In this document: positions 51,215-62,100 of the stretch, piece after piece
Layout: every line of letters begins with the position of its first letter
Position numbering within the stretch: the stretch's first letter is position 1
Assembly: GCA_903813345.2 (NCBI GenBank)
Contig: CAIIXF020000002.1
Location: 17,489,467-17,553,466 of the forward strand
Reading direction: 5' to 3'
Length of the DNA: 64,000 nucleotides
Source of the DNA: Owenia fusiformis
Taxonomy: Eukaryota; Annelida; Polychaeta; Sabellida; Oweniidae
Made by a program: the position numbers and the translations under genes
Notes under the pieces: model-generated
The model's database searches: none
What the model was told of the DNA's origin: nothing
What the model saw: the letters and a program-made list of their open reading frames with translations, nothing else

Positions 51215-52054
51215 GTTAGTAGAAATGATCTGGATCTAGCAGTAGACAAATGATCTTAAGAAAGACAACATGTTAGGTCAACACGTTCAACACCTTAAGG
51301 AAGTCAGAGGTAGAAGAGCAATCGTCATAGAAGAATTATCAAGCTCAAGCATTTTTGAAACTGAAGATAAGTCAATGAATTTAGTAATGTGTCTATTAAA
51401 TTGTTATTAAGCCATCTTATGCAATTCAATATCGAGACCAAAAACAAAAAACTGGCGACACTTGAAAGACACATTTCGGCCATCAACCCGATAGACCATG
51501 CATGGCTCAACAGACAGTATATTTAATTCGAAATTGTCTACTAACGCCATTCGTCTGGATTTTACAAACTCCTCTAGGTTATCCTTCACATATTTTAATA
51601 GTGCGTTTATGTTGAGTCCCTAGAAATTGACTTACTTTTTTGAAGCATAGATCATGTACTTATTAATTTTTTATGAGATGTTTACCGAATGCATTTACTG
51701 GAGGCAGAATTGTCATTTATAAACATTCACGAGGCAAGGCAAGGAGCATCTTTTAAGTATAATAACCTTTTCGCACAAGAGACGGGGATCGTCATTGCAA
51801 ATATTCCTACTTTTCAAAAAATGAAGCCATAACAATAAACAATGTATCTGCCAGTTCATGAAAAATAAGCTTGGGTTTGTGTCAAATGTGTTAATCCCTT
51901 TATCGGTTATTTGCATTGCCTATATAAGTAAGTCCGAAACGTAACGTGTTAAGATGTTAACGTTAACGTGTTAAGACGTGTTAATCTGCAAAATCAATCC
52001 CATTGGAAAGATTCATTCTGTATCATTCATGTTCATGACATTTTATTTTTGAAG
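51215..52054 (+). other. INF2: INF2 intron after exon e (840 bp)
   Basis: GT-AG intron with a plain AT-rich sequence; no repeat or other gene is seen. An ORF entering from 51968 reads through the acceptor into the next exon, and its first residues are not exonic. Confidence 0.7.
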
Positions 52055-52756
52055 GTATGTGAAGGTCAACATGAAGCCCAGTTCCTTGCCATTTTACAAC
52101 ACCTACTGCAGACCGACTTCACAGACCCCATTAGTACCGTCATATGGGACACTATAGAAAAGCTAGTCTATGGAGCAACCTTAATGGAGAAGAAAGAGGA
52201 TGCAGAAACAGTGAAAATCCTTGGAGAGAAAAAACTGGAAAAAGCAATTAAAGAGTTTAAGGGGGCTTGCACGTGTAATTGCCACAAATCGGAATCAAAG
52301 TCAAATGAGGGCTCGTCAACAGTGACGTCACAACCACCACCACCCGCCCCGCCACCTCCTACCTTATCCGGGGCTCCGGTGCCTCCGCCTCCTCCTCCCA
52401 CTCCAGGGGGCGCTCCTCCTCCCCCTCCTCCATTTGGGGCCCCACCACCACCACCACCGTTTGGTGGAGCTCCACCCCCTCCATCCATGACAAACACAAA
52501 GCCTCAGGTAAAACTACCTCAGCAAAAAATACCATGCCCAAAGTCAAAAATGAGAAAATTGCAGTGGAATAAAATCCCAGTGAATAAAGTACTGGGAAAA
52601 AATAATGTGTGGACAAAGGCTGGTGAGAGGTTTAATGGGTATACAGTTGACTATGACTCAATGGAGAATCTGTTCAGTCTGAAACAACAGAACAGTGAAA
52701 GTAAAGCCGTTGACAAAACCGATGGCAATACGGAGAAAAGAAAGAAAGATTCAACG
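52055..52756 (+). CDS. INF2: INF2 coding exon f (DID tail, Cys cluster, FH1, start of FH2)
   Basis: A 702-nt exon, 234 codons, phase 0 at both ends, acceptor tttttgaag, donor gtaaga. It starts VCEGQHEAQFLAILQHLLQT, the last DID helix region (W at TVIWDTIEKLV). A Lys/Glu-rich helix follows, then a cluster CTCNCH (residues 259-264 of the visible protein). FH1 spans about 52334-52483 (residues 281-330): runs of three to six prolines broken by Gly, Ala and Phe, which in formins recruit profilin-actin. FH2 opens at about 52511 with KSKMRKLQWNKIP, matching LRMKKLNWQKLP in vertebrate INF2, and continues through the lasso/linker region to an acidic/basic stretch before the junction. The antisense strand has glycine-rich ORFs because of the proline codons. 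Confidence 0.95.
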
Positions 52757-53732
52757 GTAAGATATTCACATCAACATGAAAAAATAATCAATGATATGTG
52801 GTGATGCTTTTATAATACAACTAACTGACACAGCAATGCTTAAGGTTGTGTTTTACCGAATTTCACAATATAAACATGTACAGGGTGGGCCAAAACACTT
52901 CCATGTTTGCCTTAATATATATATCTTAGCAATTATGGTAAAGATTGTGAAATCGAATCCTTCATCTCTAATAAAAATGTCATCAAACTCCATAGTCCAA
53001 AATCCATTAAAATGGATGTACGAGTACCAGAATGAATGAAATATGTTGATTTTGTTTTGGCTCACCCAGTAGTAGTATTTTAACCAAATCATGAATTAAT
53101 ATATGCATGTACAACAGTTATGTTAATGTTCCAATGTGACATCAGGTCGTGCGTCGTCGGATACCCTATATAAAACCACCAACGATTAAGATGAGCCCAC
53201 TTTCTATGGTAATATGGCTAGAGTTGTTTGTAGGAGATTTCTTTAGATGTTTGTTCTCCACTCCACTTCATATGTATTGTTTTAACTATTGTTAAATATT
53301 TAGTTCTTGGGTGCCACAACCCAGTGAACCTGATGAATGTAAATATTTGTTAAGTGTGATTCCTTTTACGTTCTTTTTTTATGAATGCAATAGTCACTCA
53401 TTCTCAATGATTAAACATCTCGTTACATTTCTTTCAGTGAATATACACTCCCCTTGCATAGTATGGTAACCCTGGCTGTACATTGTGTAGTCTGATAAAG
53501 CCTTTTATATTTAAAATCTAAGTTCCCTCAATAACAATAAATCATTAAATAACCAAAGGTAAACATTTTTAAATACGTGGTCCAATGTGAGAGTTAGTGT
53601 AACCAAACATTTGGAGTGGAGTGTATGTCTAATAAAAAATACTTGTCACTTCTACATGAGTGGTTTGACATGTTTTCACTTCCTATCAATGACTCGATAT
53701 TTGTCACTTTCTTTCAGTTATTAGATATTTCT

Positions 53733-54730
53733 TCGTTATCAATGATGAGACATTTTGTGATTTTCTATCAATGATTAGACATTACGTCATTTTCTAACAA
53801 TGATTTGACATGTTGTGATTTTCTATCAATGATTAGACATTACGTATTTTCTAATAATGATTTGACATTACGTCATTTTCTGTCAATGATTTGACATTAC
53901 GTCATTTTCTAATAATGATTTGACATGTTGTCATTTTCTATCAATGATTAGACATTACGTATTTTCTAATAATGATTTGACATTACGTCATTTTCTGTCA
54001 ATGATTTGACATTACGTCATTTTCTAATAATGATTTGACATGTTGTCATTTTCTATCAATGATTAGACATTACGTATTTTCTAATAATGATTTGACATTA
54101 CGTCATTTTCTATCAATGATTAGACATTACGTCATTTTCTAACAATGATTTGACATGTTGTGATTTTCTATCAATGATTAGACATTACGTATTTTCTAAT
54201 AATGATTTGACATTACGTCATTTTCTGTCAATGATTTGACATTACGTCATTTTCTAATAATGATTTGACATGTTGTCATTTTCTATCAATGATTAGACAT
54301 TACGTATTTTCTAATAATGATTTGACATTACGTCATTTTCTGTCAATGATTTGACATTACGTCATTTTCTAATAATGATTTGACATGTTGTCATTTTCTT
54401 TCAATGATTAGACATCGCGTCGTTTTCTGTCATTAATAAAACAGTTCGACACTTTCTATCAATAATTAGAAATGTTTTAATTTTCTTTCAACGAATCGAC
54501 ATTTCATCATTGTTCATCAATGATCAGATGTTTCGACACTTTCTTTCAATGATTTGCCATTTTGTCATCCTCTATTAATGACTAGACATTTGTCACTTTC
54601 TGTTATTAGACATCTTGTTTCTTTCAATCAATGATTATCCAATACGTCATTTTTTCAATGATAGGACATTATGTCAATTTCTGTCAATGATTAGACATTT
54701 CCTCACTGGACATTTGTCACTTTCTTTTCA
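53733..54730. repeat. 29-bp minisatellite with a 115-bp higher-order period
   Basis: The basic unit is aatgatttgacattacgtca followed by ttttctaat or ttttctgtc (29 bp). In the core (about 53750-54415) four variants, one of them 28 bp, form a 115-bp block. The marker ttacgtatttt recurs about every 115 bp near 53841, 53956, 54071, 54186 and 54301. From about 54415 to 54730 the units decay. Many units contain ttacgtca, close to a CRE/ATF bZIP site. Confidence 0.93.
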
Positions 54731-55012
54731 CTTTTTTTGTCTTTTAAATATACATTTTATATCGTTCCTATCAATGCAAATAGGAATGATTATAAAACAT
54801 ATTTCTATTAGTTTCCCATTGGTGAATAATGTAGAAAGTTTGTTAATACTTTCCACTCCTACCTATTAGAGAGTTATAATTTTAAATAAAACATCAGTGT
54901 AGTCTAAAACTTCATTATTTTGATAGATAATTCAATAATAATGATTTGATAATCTTTTTGCATGCAGTAGCTGATTGTTGTATGTTTTAAAGAATTGCAT
55001 TTAATTAATTTT

Positions 55013-55105
55013 ATAAATGAAATAGGACATAACGCGCATCCTTGTTTAACTCCACATTTTGGCCATACGTTTGACCCTTTACTCAAACACCAACATGACA
55101 TTCAT
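55013..55105 (-). mobile_element. LINE reverse-transcriptase fragment
   Basis: A minus-strand frame gives NVWPKCGVKQGCALCPISF, a recognisable form of the GVKQGxxLSPxLF motif in non-LTR retrotransposon reverse transcriptases, with Cys in place of Ser. Only a fragment survives and stops are close by. It ends about 20 bp before the acceptor of the next INF2 exon. Confidence 0.55.
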
Positions 55106-55126
55106 TCACATCAACTTATTTTGCAG

Positions 55127-55291
55127 ATCAATCTCCTGGATGGTAAAAAGAATCTGAACGTCAATATCTTCCTTCGTCAGTTTCGTTTATCCAACGAAGA
55201 AATCATTCAACTTTTAGTGAACAGCCAGAGCGAACAATTTGGTGCTGAAAAACTTCGAGGGTTATTGAAAGTGTTGCCAGAACCAGATGAG
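55127..55291 (+). CDS. INF2: INF2 coding exon g (FH2)
   Basis: Fifty-five codons, phase 0 at both ends, acceptor ttattttgcag, donor gtatga. The peptide includes LLDGKKNLNVNIFLRQFRLS and ends LLKVLPEPDE, matching FH2 [33 protein letters not shown] of vertebrate INF2. This is the core region downstream of the lasso that contacts actin. Confidence 0.97.
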
Positions 55292-55853
55292 GTATGATTT
55301 GAATGATTGCTAATGCTGCATGTATACATTGATTGAGACAAGGACTGACCCAATCTACCCAAATCTTTTTACATTCAAATCACCTACAATACGGGGATTT
55401 GATTCTACCTTCAGATATCGAGTTACATTATTCTAACACACATATATACCATATGGTGTCTGTGTGAGATAATTGTAGTTCAAACAAATAAAAAGAAATG
55501 TGACATTCGAATGTAAGCCACGATGCAACATCGACTTGAACAATCGTCCTAACTTGAGAGCAACAACAAAATACAAAACAAGTAAAACGCATACCCTACA
55601 CACATGTATATTTATTTATTTATTTATTTATTTATTACAGTGTCACCCGTAATTATACGGCCAGCCTCCAAAGGCTTATGAGACACAATTACAATCATAT
55701 TATAAGCAGATAAGTCAGAATTAACACTTACTTTAATCTATCTTTAGCCTCCAAAAACCATATTGAAAATACAGCCACCATAAATGATATCAAAATATAA
55801 TAAAGCTATAATAATATTGTAACTTTATCGACAATCGTTTTTATATTTTCAAG

Positions 55854-55939
55854 GTGGAGATGTTAAGATCGTTCGATGGTGATAAAAACAAACTTGGAAG
55901 TGCTGAAAAGTTCTTCCTTCAACTGCTGAATATTCCCAA
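55854..55939 (+). CDS. INF2: INF2 coding exon h (FH2)
   Basis: Twenty-eight codons plus two bases, acceptor atattttcaag, donor gtaagt. The peptide VEMLRSFDGDKNKLGSAEKF continues FLQLLNIP, matching FH2 [27 protein letters not shown]. The last two bases join the next exon to give Asn. Confidence 0.95.
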
Positions 55940-56275
55940 GTAAGTGTTTCATTGATAGGGGAAAATGAGCCATGAAGTCTTTCCAAATTAGTTCATTTCT
56001 TTTAATTGTTCTTTATTTGTTTAGTTGAGAGTTATTATAGCACTTCTAAAATGGTGTGCACATCTTGTTTAGCCAATGTTTTTCGTGGTTGACGTTCGGT
56101 TTTTTATTTGGTTTCGATAGCTAACTGTTACAGTTTGTGACCAATTGTTACTTTTGTAACCATGATTTGCAATAGTCTACAAGGTGGTAAATTTTACTCA
56201 ATGTGATGCCTTATTCCATTATTAATACACCAATGCAATACTTTTTTTAATGATTTTATAATTCCATGATTTCAG

Positions 56276-56376
56276 TTACAAATTACGTATAGAGGCGATG
56301 TTGATTAAAGAAGAGTTCAAAATGAATATGGATTGGATCAAGCCATCCATGGATGCTATCATTCTTACTGCTAAAG
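56276..56376 (+). CDS. INF2: INF2 coding exon i (FH2)
   Basis: One base completes Asn, then 33 codons and one base, acceptor ccatgatttcag, donor gtaata. The peptide YKLRIEAMLIKEEFKMNMDW continues IKPSMDAIILTAK, matching FH2 [31 protein letters not shown]. Confidence 0.95.
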
Positions 56377-56661
56377 GTAATAATATTGTATCATCTTACC
56401 TTTAAATGCACATTCTGAAGGTCAATGTGTTGCAGATGCAACAAAACCACTTTCAGACACTTACCGAAAACCACTTTCAGACACTTGCCGAAAGAATTCA
56501 TCAGTTGATATGAGGTAATAAGATATGAGTGGACAATTTGATGAAATACATAAACAATTCCTGTATAGATGTTTCTTATTTAATTGAGGACATTTCATGT
56601 CACAGCAAACAAAATGTAAAAACATGAGTAATTTAATTCAAAATGCCTTTCATATGTTTAG

Positions 56662-56840
56662 ATATAAAGGACAGTACGATGCTACAGGAGATTCTCTATC
56701 TGGTCTTAATAGCTGGGAATTTTCTAAACGCTGGTGGTTATTCCGGCGACGCTGCTGGCTTCAAACTTGCCTCTCTGCTAAGACTCACAGAAACCAGAGC
56801 GAATAAGCCAAGAATGACGCTGATGCATTACGTTGTAATG
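56662..56840 (+). CDS. INF2: INF2 coding exon j (FH2 signature)
   Basis: Two bases complete Asp, then 59 codons end in phase 0 at donor gtaggt. It carries the FH2 hallmark [20 protein letters not shown] followed by [21 protein letters not shown], almost the same as vertebrate INF2 GNFLNYGSHTGDADGFKIS. Ile/Lys positions needed for actin binding in other formins look kept (GFK). Two short ORFs in other frames over this exon are shadows. Confidence 0.97.
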
Positions 56841-57407
56841 GTAGGTTTTATTTAGTATAATTCATAGCCGATCAAAAGCCTTTTGAAAATCACTGTTCAC
56901 ATCGTGTGAAGCCAATGACAGTATCATTGTGAGTTTTGTTTATGTTTCATCAATTAACTCAAGCAGGTGTGATTTCAAAAGTCTACATGCAAAATAACTG
57001 TCAAAAACTGCATGTAATTATGTCAATCACGAGATGATATGAATAAATCTGTAAGGTTTTAGGTAAAAGTTTTATAAACAAAAATTAATTGGTTTATTTA
57101 TTCTCAGGTGTGAAAATATAACTTAACAACGTTTTCATTCAAAATAATATTCAATATAACAGCGCCCCTGTGTAGATAGAGTTTGAAGATGAAGTTGGTT
57201 GAGCAATAACCCCAATATAAAAGGACTTTGAGCATAGAATAACAGTATAAACTGAAAGATATTTCTCCAAAGATCGCATCATATTATATTATTACATACG
57301 GTATTTCTTTCTAATACCTTTTTACCTCATTTCCCAAATATGCAAATTACAATCTTGGATAGAACTCTTTAAACTTTAAATAAAAAATATCATAATTTCT
57401 TTTTCAG

Positions 57408-57478
57408 CAAGCTGAAAAGAAGAATCCAAAATTGTTAGACTTCAGTCAGCCACTGAAATATCTGAAGGACGCTTCACT
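57408..57478 (+). CDS. INF2: INF2 coding exon k (FH2)
   Basis: Twenty-three codons plus two bases, acceptor tctttttcag, donor gtaagt. The peptide QAEKKNPKLLDFSQPLKYLK continues DAS and a split Leu, matching FH2 [23 protein letters not shown]. Confidence 0.94.
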
Positions 57479-57914
57479 GTAAGTAAAATACAATCAAATT
57501 GCACTTTATTTGAACATGTGAAATGGGGTTGAAAATATTGCGAGTAAATTAAACGTTTATTCTTGCTGGAGAGTAGAAAGGCGAATATAAAATTCTGTAT
57601 ATCAAAGTGAAGTTGATTTAGAAATATGGTGTCTGGGTTTTTGGTTATATTCAATGTGAGGTACACACGTGATGCTAATCTTTAAGTTAAGTTCACAGAT
57701 CAACCTAAAGAGGACGGATCATTTTTCATTATGTAAATGGTGAACCGCCATCTTTTTTGTTGTAATGAATCATTCTTTTGTAAATTATGAAAGTACGTAT
57801 GTATTGGTTGAACATCGTATCAACTTGTAAGAAAGTTAAATACTAAACATGTAAGTACTGTTTTGGAAAAAAATTAAACCATACTATATTATTGTATTAT
57901 ATTGCGCATTTCAG

Positions 57915-58035
57915 TGTTTCCTTTGATAACCTGACAACTGAGATTAGTGGTCTTGATACAAAGGTGACATCTATTGCTGATCAGTTGAACCAAACCAGTC
58001 CAGAATTCCAGGCTCAAATGCAAGACTTTTTAAAA
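57915..58035 (+). CDS. INF2: INF2 coding exon l (FH2)
   Basis: One base completes Leu, then 40 codons end in phase 0 at donor gtaaga. The peptide starts VSFDNLTTEISGLDTKVTSI and ends QAQMQDFLK, corresponding to the FH2 post region around INLEIIRSEASSNLKKLL in vertebrate INF2. Confidence 0.94.
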
Positions 58036-58411
58036 GTAAGACACGGTTTATACTAACATTATGATTGGAGTATATCTGTGACATCATCGCCGCTGTTTCA
58101 TCTCAATTCATTGACTCCGAAGATTTAAATCCACAAATATCGCAAAAATGGGTACTTTAAAAGTAAACCTTAATGATACAGAATCCTTTTCTAGTTTGAA
58201 AAATGAAAAATAATGCTCTTGATGACCCCCCTCAGTTGATTATAAAAAGGCAAATGAATCAAAGTATGTAAGCCCGATTTCGATAAGAGTAATAACCACA
58301 GCGCATTTAAAACTAATATCTTTAATATATTTAAGACAATATCCGAAACTTTCGCAACATAATTTTGTGAAACACAAAGACATACTAATTAATATCTTTC
58401 ACTTTTTCCAG

Positions 58412-58576
58412 TATGCCAAAAGTGAAATGCATGAACTCCAAGAGGACCTGAAAGAAATGGAAGAACTTAGAGTGGAACTTGCTGACTTTTTCTGTGAGGA
58501 CACATCAACTTTCAAACTGGAGGAATGCCTGAAGACTCTCCAAACATTCTGCCTGAAGTTCAAAAAGGCAATTGAG
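58412..58576 (+). CDS. INF2: INF2 coding exon m (end of FH2)
   Basis: Fifty-five codons, phase 0 at both ends, acceptor ctttttccag, donor gtaaac. It includes a heptad-like helix (MHELQEDLKEMEELRVELAD) and then FFCEDTSTFKLEECLKTLQT, matching FH2 [24 protein letters not shown]. The exon completes the FH2 domain. Confidence 0.95.
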
Positions 58577-58872
58577 GTAAACTTTTAAATATACTTTGTA
58601 TAAAAATAAACCAATCATATAAGTCAATCTTGTTCATATTGCATCAAAAATGATTTTAATTCTTCGCGAGAGGCAACACAATACAATAAACGTCCTGCTC
58701 CAGACATGATTTATCCATGGGAATAATCTAGCATAAGACAGGTACTTAAATCAAGACATAGAAGATCTAGTTACGGAGCATAAATTATTTCAGAAAAATT
58801 TCTATTATAAACACTAGAGTGTCCATATTGTGTGTCAGAATGATCAAGCAATGATTTCACTTAATGTTACAG

Positions 58873-58957
58873 GAGAATAAACAAAGAAGAGTTGCAGAAG
58901 AGAAGGCAGAACAACGAAAGAAGCTACAAGAAGAGAAAGAGAAAAAACGCCACTCTG
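58873..58957 (+). CDS. INF2: INF2 coding exon n (basic coiled segment)
   Basis: Twenty-eight codons plus one base, acceptor taatgttacag, donor gtatga. The peptide ENKQRRVAEEKAEQRKKLQE continues EKEKKRHS. It corresponds to the Lys/Arg/Glu-rich helix [23 protein letters not shown] that follows FH2 in vertebrate INF2. The last base forms Gly with the next exon. Confidence 0.95.
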
Positions 58958-59134
58958 GTATGACAACATTATTGATCTGTCTCATGTTGAAATTAAAGTT
59001 AATTTTCATAAATATTATTCTACAAATGATTTTTTGTAAAACTTAAAAAGTAGTACTCAACACATAAAGTCTTACAGTTTTATTGCCACTTACTATAATT
59101 CAGTTTTATTAAAATGTTATATTTTCTCTTTCAG

Positions 59135-62100
59135 GCGACGTTGGTACTCAAGAGAAGAAGCGTCCAACATCTGGGAACAGCTTAGAGGAGGATGGGTCTA
59201 TAGTTGACAAACTCCTTGGTGATATCCGTAGCGGCTTCACAAACAAGAAGCTTGGTGACACAAACTTCAGTGTTGAGAAAGTAAAGGCAGTGAATTTGGA
59301 CAGTCCAGCACCTAGTGGTGATTCGACCCCAGAGGGAGACTTTAATCGGTTTGGTCCTTTACGAAACAGTGGAAGAAGAGGAAACAAGCTTGCACATAGA
59401 CTTAGAGCCATAGAGGAGCAGAATGGTACTGATGATAGCCCAAGGTCTGGGAGTAACAGGAGTAGTTTAGTTGAAACAGACAGTGATGGAATGGGAAGTG
59501 GTGAACATCCTGTTGAAAAACCAAAACGGTATCGTAAAAAGAATCCTAGTGACAATGACCTGCTTGATTTTCTTCTGCAAAATGAAGATGAGGATGAACA
59601 TGAGCAATTCTCACTGGAAAAACAATGGAGTATGCGGAGAAAGAGACAATCGCGTAAAGGTGGGTCTAACGCACTTAGTGAATTTATAGACCGTGAACGT
59701 GCCACCTCTCCTTCCCCATTGACCCTTGGAGAAAACAAACCAGTGAAATCCACGAGTCCACCAAGTACATTAGAAAGAGGATCCACTGAGAGAAGGTCGT
59801 GGAGAAACAGATTTGAAAAGGGAGAATTAGATCAAGTGTCATCTGGTGGAGACTTACATGAGTCCAGAGCTCATAGAGAGTCAAAAGCTCAGTCAGTGGA
59901 CAGAGAACGGGGTAATAAAAGCTCAAATAGTGACAATGATAACAAACCATCTGAAAGATGGCGCTCTAGACGACGATATAGTGATATGGATCAGTTAGAA
60001 AAAGACAGCAAAATCATGATTAGTAAAACAAATGCAATGGAAGATATAAGGAAAGTTAAAGAAAGATTTGAGGGCGTGAAAGATAAAGAAGAAAAAACAG
60101 ATGAAGTAGATAATAGTCGGCCAGTATCAAGGCAGTCCAGTACATTAAGCGACGAGGTCTTCAAAAGCCCAGTCGTCCATGAGAAATCTATTGACTCTTC
60201 CGTTAACAATATGAATGCAAAATTAAATAATGAGAATGATAGACGAACAAAGGCTTTGGCAAAATGCACAAGCTCAATAACGTCTAATAATTTAACATCA
60301 GTTCTGGACAATATAGACTCAAGAAAAGATACTGAAATTAAAGACATTGATTCAAAAGTATCGTCAGAAGAACGAAGACTGAAGCTTCAAAAGCAGTATA
60401 GCGTTAGCAAGGATTCAGTCGCAGCGCTCATACAAAATGTAGAAGTGAAACAGAATGACAAACAAATGGAAATACCATCTAAAACAACTGACTCTAATGC
60501 TAATGCCACCAAGCCAAACTGGTCAAGTGACATTGATAGAACAATAAACTCAATTCAACGAACGGGTAAAGAAATTGAAAGGATGGTTACTGTGGAACCA
60601 GAGAAAACAGAAGCCGAACTAAAGGCTGAACAAGAACAGAAGGAAAAGGAAGCTGCTGAGAGGAAAGCAAGACTTAAGGGCTCTTTAACGTTTGATGGGG
60701 CTGATGATGAAGAAGGGGGGTTCTTTCTCCGAACTGGATCTCTCAGAAGGAAATACGTTGACATTGATGAGTCGCCAAGTACAAAGACTCAAAAGGCCTT
60801 GTTTGATCACTCATCTGGAAGTTGGAGGCGTGACCTAGATAATAAAGCTGCAGGTGACGCACTTGAAGTAAATGATGAACACGAACATACTAAGAGTCAT
60901 ACCAGACCCCTCTCAGCAAGAATGAGTTACTATGATAACGTGCCCACACCTATAGAAGAGGAAGAGAATGGTAGTAAATCGTCAGAAAGCACTCCTAAGT
61001 TAACAAGGTCAGTGATTGGAGATACAAGCATGGATACAAGTATAAAAGAGCCCTCACGACTTCAGAGGTCCTATTCCATGAGGTTACGGGGAAGTGACAA
61101 GAGCTCTGACACCAACTTAGCGAGAGATCCTAGAAGATGGGGTCGTTATTATGGGGATGTCAACTTAGATAATAAGGAAGAGCCTTCTTTAAAGAGAAAT
61201 CAAAGTGCAGTTGAAATCAAAAGTTATAGAAAATTTGAAGATTCACCTGACCTTACAAATGGCTCTACAGACGATGCTCCATCTAGTAACCATAAAAATG
61301 GGAAAAAGGAATATAATTCAGAGACTGATAAGCCGTCAAGGAAAGACAATAGACGCTGGAGCTCTGTAATAGATTCCAATGATATAAAATCTGTAGCTCA
61401 AAAATATGATGACAAAAACTTTTCTGCAGAAACTTCTGATTTCTTGGCTAAAATGCGAGCTAGGAAAGCCAAACAGAAAGAAATATTACAACAAGAATCG
61501 ACAAGCTCTGAATCCACTAAGTATTCCTCGGATTCAGTTAAAAGAAGGAATCATCCAAATGACTCAACGAGACCCATGTCAGATGAAAGCTTACCTAGAT
61601 CTGATTCTACCAATGAAAATGATAGAGATGAGGGGTTCGAGACTCAATCTGAGACTGTTTCCCAAAGAACCTCAATGAGTAGCACCTTAAGTGCCGATCT
61701 CACTGGTACACCAACCTTAAAACGAAAGGGAATACGATCTCCTGAGCCAACGGTGATCGAGACAGATGAAGACACAAGAACAAAATTAGCCATAAGTTTG
61801 GAGAAGTTACACAAACCCACAATTTCAGAATGGAAAACTGAAAATGATGATGATTATGATAGCGTCGCGGATGAAAGTGAAAGAGCAGACGCTCCGACTA
61901 CTAATGATTTCCCTGGTTTGAAGTTGAACGACGCGTGGGCAGTGGCTATGAGGGCTAGTGAAAGTGATACAAGTGCAAACGCAGAAGACAGCTCAACGAC
62001 CTGGACAGAGATCAACACGTCGAGTAAAGTTCATGAGCTCCCAGAAACAATTCAAAAACAAATCAAATCTCCAGCATCAGAAAAGAAAATTAAAAAGCAG

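Larger units (their letters stand above)
52757..55126 (+). other. INF2: INF2 intron after exon f (2.4 kb)
   Basis: GT-AG intron within the FH2 coding region. About 1 kb of it is the 29-bp minisatellite (53733-54730), and a LINE fragment lies at its 3' end (55013-55105, minus). Confidence 0.75.
55292..59134 (+). other. INF2: INF2 introns between the FH2 exons (eight short introns)
   Basis: The eight introns between 55292 and 59134 are 562, 336, 285, 567, 436, 376, 296 and 177 bp, much shorter than those in the DID half. All have GT-AG ends. The first contains a (ttta)n microsatellite at about 55610-55637. Nothing else is recognised in them. Confidence 0.8.

Noticed and set aside
51968-52054. 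ATG upstream of exon f as a possible alternative start
   Set aside because: The segment precedes a clear AG acceptor and its residues have no similarity to the family; the frame merely stays open.
52168-52497. Glycine-rich antisense ORF over FH1
   Set aside because: It is the reverse complement of the proline codons of the INF2 FH1 exon, a shadow of a confident gene.
54615-54869. 84-residue plus-strand ORF
   Set aside because: It runs out of the decayed end of the 29-bp minisatellite and has no protein features.
59148-59786. 212-residue minus-strand ORF
   Set aside because: It lies wholly inside the INF2 terminal exon on the opposite strand; Ser/Leu-rich composition follows from the complementary codons.
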